Assembly: GCA_963575745.1 (NCBI GenBank)
Contig: CAUYUJ010016692.1
Location: forward strand, 145,001-209,000
DNA from: Prorocentrum cordatum
Taxonomy: Eukaryota; Sar; Dinophyceae; Prorocentrales; Prorocentraceae
Length of the DNA stretch: 64,000 nt
Direction of reading: 5' to 3'
How positions within the stretch are numbered: the stretch's first letter is position 1; each line of letters starts with the position of its first letter. This document shows positions 61,929-64,000 of the stretch, piece by piece. Under the pieces are notes generated by a model. The model was not told the origin of the DNA and did no database searches. It saw only the letters and a list, made by a program, of their open reading frames with translations. Both the position numbers and the translations under genes were made by a program.

Positions 61929-61931
61929 TAG

Positions 61932-61997
<66 letters not shown>

Positions 61998-62195
61998 CAG
62001 TAGCAGCAGCAGCAGCAGCAGTAGGCAGTAGGAGGAGGAGGAGGAGGAGGAGGAGAAGAGGAGGCGGAAGGAGGAGGAGGAGGAGGAGAAGGAGGAGGAG
62101 AAGGGAGGGAGGAGGGAGGAGGGAGGAGGGAGGAGGGAGGAGGGAGGAGGAGGAGGAGGAAGGAGGAGGAGGAGGAGGAAGGAGGAGGTTGAGTC
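61929..62195. repeat. (AGT)n then (GGA)n arrays
   Basis: AGT/CGT triplets to about 62029, then GGA/GGAGGGA units to 62190. No gene. Confidence 0.95.
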
Positions 62196-62239
62196 GGAGT
62201 GAGAGCGATGCCCTCCCCTGTTCTCAGACCGCCGTCTTC

Positions 62240-63430
62240 AGCTCTTAGCAGGTTGGCCTTTCCTTCGGAGGCCTGGGCGCAATGCCTTCTGCATCACGTG
62301 GGTGATGGCGCTCTGGGCACCAACCAGGAAGCCCAGTGCATAAACATGCATGTGTGGATCTCCGCACAGGTCCGAGAGATTCCGCGCAGAACTCCGACAG
62401 CCTGTGTGCATGCTGTTTCCCGCCTGCAGATCACCGTGGCCATGGCGCTCTGCACAGGGACGCGTGCCTCTCCGACAGCAGGCGTTCCAGTTGAGGGGCC
62501 CCGCCAGCCTCGGCGCGGGCAGCCCCCGTGCAGCACCCCAGGGCGACGCCCCCCCTGGGAGGCCGGAGCGCCATGCCTGCCGCGTCGCGGTGGTCACGGC
62601 GCTCGGAGCAGGGGCACGATGGAGCTCTACTTGGAGGTTCCCAGCCTCCGACGGCCCAAGAGGCCCCAAAGGTCGCCGCAAGATCGCCCAACAAGATGGC
62701 CCCATGACGGCCCAAGAGGCCCCTCAAGACGGCCCCAAGACGGCCCAGGAGGCCTCGAAGACGCCCAAGATAGCCTCCAAGACGGCCCCGAAGCGCCCCA
62801 AGAGGGCCCCAAGTCGGCCCAGAGAGGCCCCCACAGCATCCCAGCTCCAATCCCACCTCGGGAGGTCCACGCGCCATGCCTGCTATACCTCGTGGCGGCC
62901 ACGGGGCTCTGGAAGGAGACTGCGCTTCCACGACGACAGGCGTGCTGCCTGAGCGGTCCTACTCGTCTGGGCGCGATCCTCCCCGTGCAAGGTCCAGGTC
63001 GACCAACCCTGTGATGATCATAGGGCTCTCCAAGAAGGCACGTAGCTCCAAGAAAGCAAGCCCTCTATCTCAGAGCTCTCACCACTCTGGGCGGGAACGG
63101 GCCCGTACAGACACCCCAAGTCGACCTCAATTGGGTGGCCCGTGCGCAGTGGCTGCTGCATCACGGTGACTATGTGGCCCTGAAGGGAGACACGTGGCTC
63201 CCAGAAGACAGGCGTTCTACCTGAGAGGTCCCACCGATCTGGGCGCAAAGTGACTCGTGCAACACCCGAGGTCAAGCCCCTCCCTGGGAGGCCCGATCGC
63301 CGTGCATGCTACATGACGTTGCCCATGGGATCTGAAAATGGTACAAGCGGCTCCCCTCTGAACAAGCGTTCGCCCTGAGAGGTCCCACCAATCTGTGCGG
63401 GAATGGGCTCGTGCAATGCCCAGGGCGGAG
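62240..63430. repeat. Diverged long minisatellite, four or more units
   Basis: Blocks with GACAGGCGTT-CCTGAGAGGTCCCAC-type cores at about 62475, 62937, 63210 and 63367 are each followed by TCTGGGCGC and CGTGCAA. A CCCAAGAGG insertion (62650-62830) separates the first two. No open frame is persuasive. Confidence 0.6.
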
Positions 63431-64000
63431 AATGACTGAGTCCGAATATGAGTGGGTCTGTGTGTGAGTGAGTCTGAGTGTGAGCGAGTCTGGGTATTAG
63501 GGCAACTGGGTCTGAGCTGGTCCGAGTTTGCGTGGGTCCAAGTATGGGTGGGTCAGAAGGTGAATGCAGGACGGGGCTAGGACGAGGAGAAATCCGTTTT
63601 AGAGCTTTCCAGAACGCTCTCAGAGCATTCCTGAACGCGCTGAGAAGGCCGCGGCGCCCGAGAGCCGCCGGATCTCAGAGATTCTCGATTCATCTTGGCA
63701 CGATGTACTCATCGTCCTGGCTTCGTCTTGCTGAAGGGGAGTGGGTCAAACCGTGAGCGCTCTGGGTTTGAATCTATGTCTGGGTGGACCACGGATTCTG
63801 ACGGCGAGGGGAGGCGGGAAGGTGGAGGAGGAGGGGGAGGCGTAGGCTATAAAGCCTCCGCCTCCCAGCCTGCGATTACATTCGCCAGGGTATTACAGCG
63901 CCAGTTTTAATACATGCTCCGCGTGCGGATCATGTATGACAAATGCAGGGATTTAGTATCAAAAACAAGGACGAGTTCATGCATAAACCTATTCATCGAA
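63431..64000. other. Window end without a gene
   Basis: GAGTCTGAGTGTGAG words (63440-63530), an AGAACGCTCTCAGAGC stem-like stretch near 63610-63650, then unique sequence. No supported coding region. Confidence 0.45.

Noticed and set aside
61929-64000. Ribosomal or transfer RNA genes anywhere in the window
   Set aside because: I looked for cloverleaf-like and conserved rRNA cores by eye and found none; a covariance-model scan would be decisive.

Overview
The window looks like nuclear DNA of a dinoflagellate; the genus Prorocentrum is my guess, not a demonstration. The reasons are the high GC content, intron-rich genes with GA and GC splice donors next to GT ones, three relict copies of the trans-spliced leader at the 5' side of retro-copied sequences, very dense microsatellites, and two multi-exon protein families that I remember as expanded in dinoflagellates. 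Nearly all recognisable coding is on the + strand.

Layout. 1-5032: scattered exons of a fibronectin-III-like host gene in repeat-filled introns. 5.6-6.4 kb: nested small duplications and foldbacks. 6.86-12.93 kb: a decayed non-LTR retroelement (cysteine-rich N-terminus, apurinic-type endonuclease, reverse transcriptase fragments) with a relict spliced leader, cut by a 386-bp tandem repeat. 13.4-61 kb: one Ty3/gypsy-like retroelement (gag, zinc knuckle, aspartic protease, reverse transcriptase, RNase H, then a methyltransferase-like extension), repeatedly interrupted. Its gag is split by a pair of 265-bp inverted-repeat elements (13838-16212) and by a 4.3-kb element (17029-21322). Its reverse transcriptase is split by a 33.65-kb insert (24357-58006). 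61-64 kb: unrecognised coding fragments, a 100-N assembly gap and decayed minisatellites.

The main result is the 33.65-kb insert. It has matching terminal inverted repeats, the pol frame reads through when it is removed, and it holds at least five gene models: a small two-exon gene at 27 kb, a lysine-rich gene at 29.7 kb, an acidic gene at 36 kb, and multi-exon genes at 38.1-40.1, 44.0-48.3 and 53.9-56.4 kb. It also holds a retrogene scrap and six copies of an unusual 0.6-1.2 kb module, in which a degenerate AGCTAA array sits between conserved end boxes. No copy of that module lies outside the insert in this window. The 53.9-56.4 kb gene has an organisation that loosely recalls CACTA/KDZ transposases, so a very large cargo-carrying DNA transposon is a reasonable hypothesis.

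Two introns inside insert genes (27057-27270 and about 45715-46077) are themselves short transposon-like elements, with long inverted repeats and 9-bp and 5-bp target duplications, and their removal restores the reading frame. They behave as introners caught with their insertion marks intact. No search or alignment program was used. Exon borders were placed by eye from frame, splice dinucleotides and protein-like composition.
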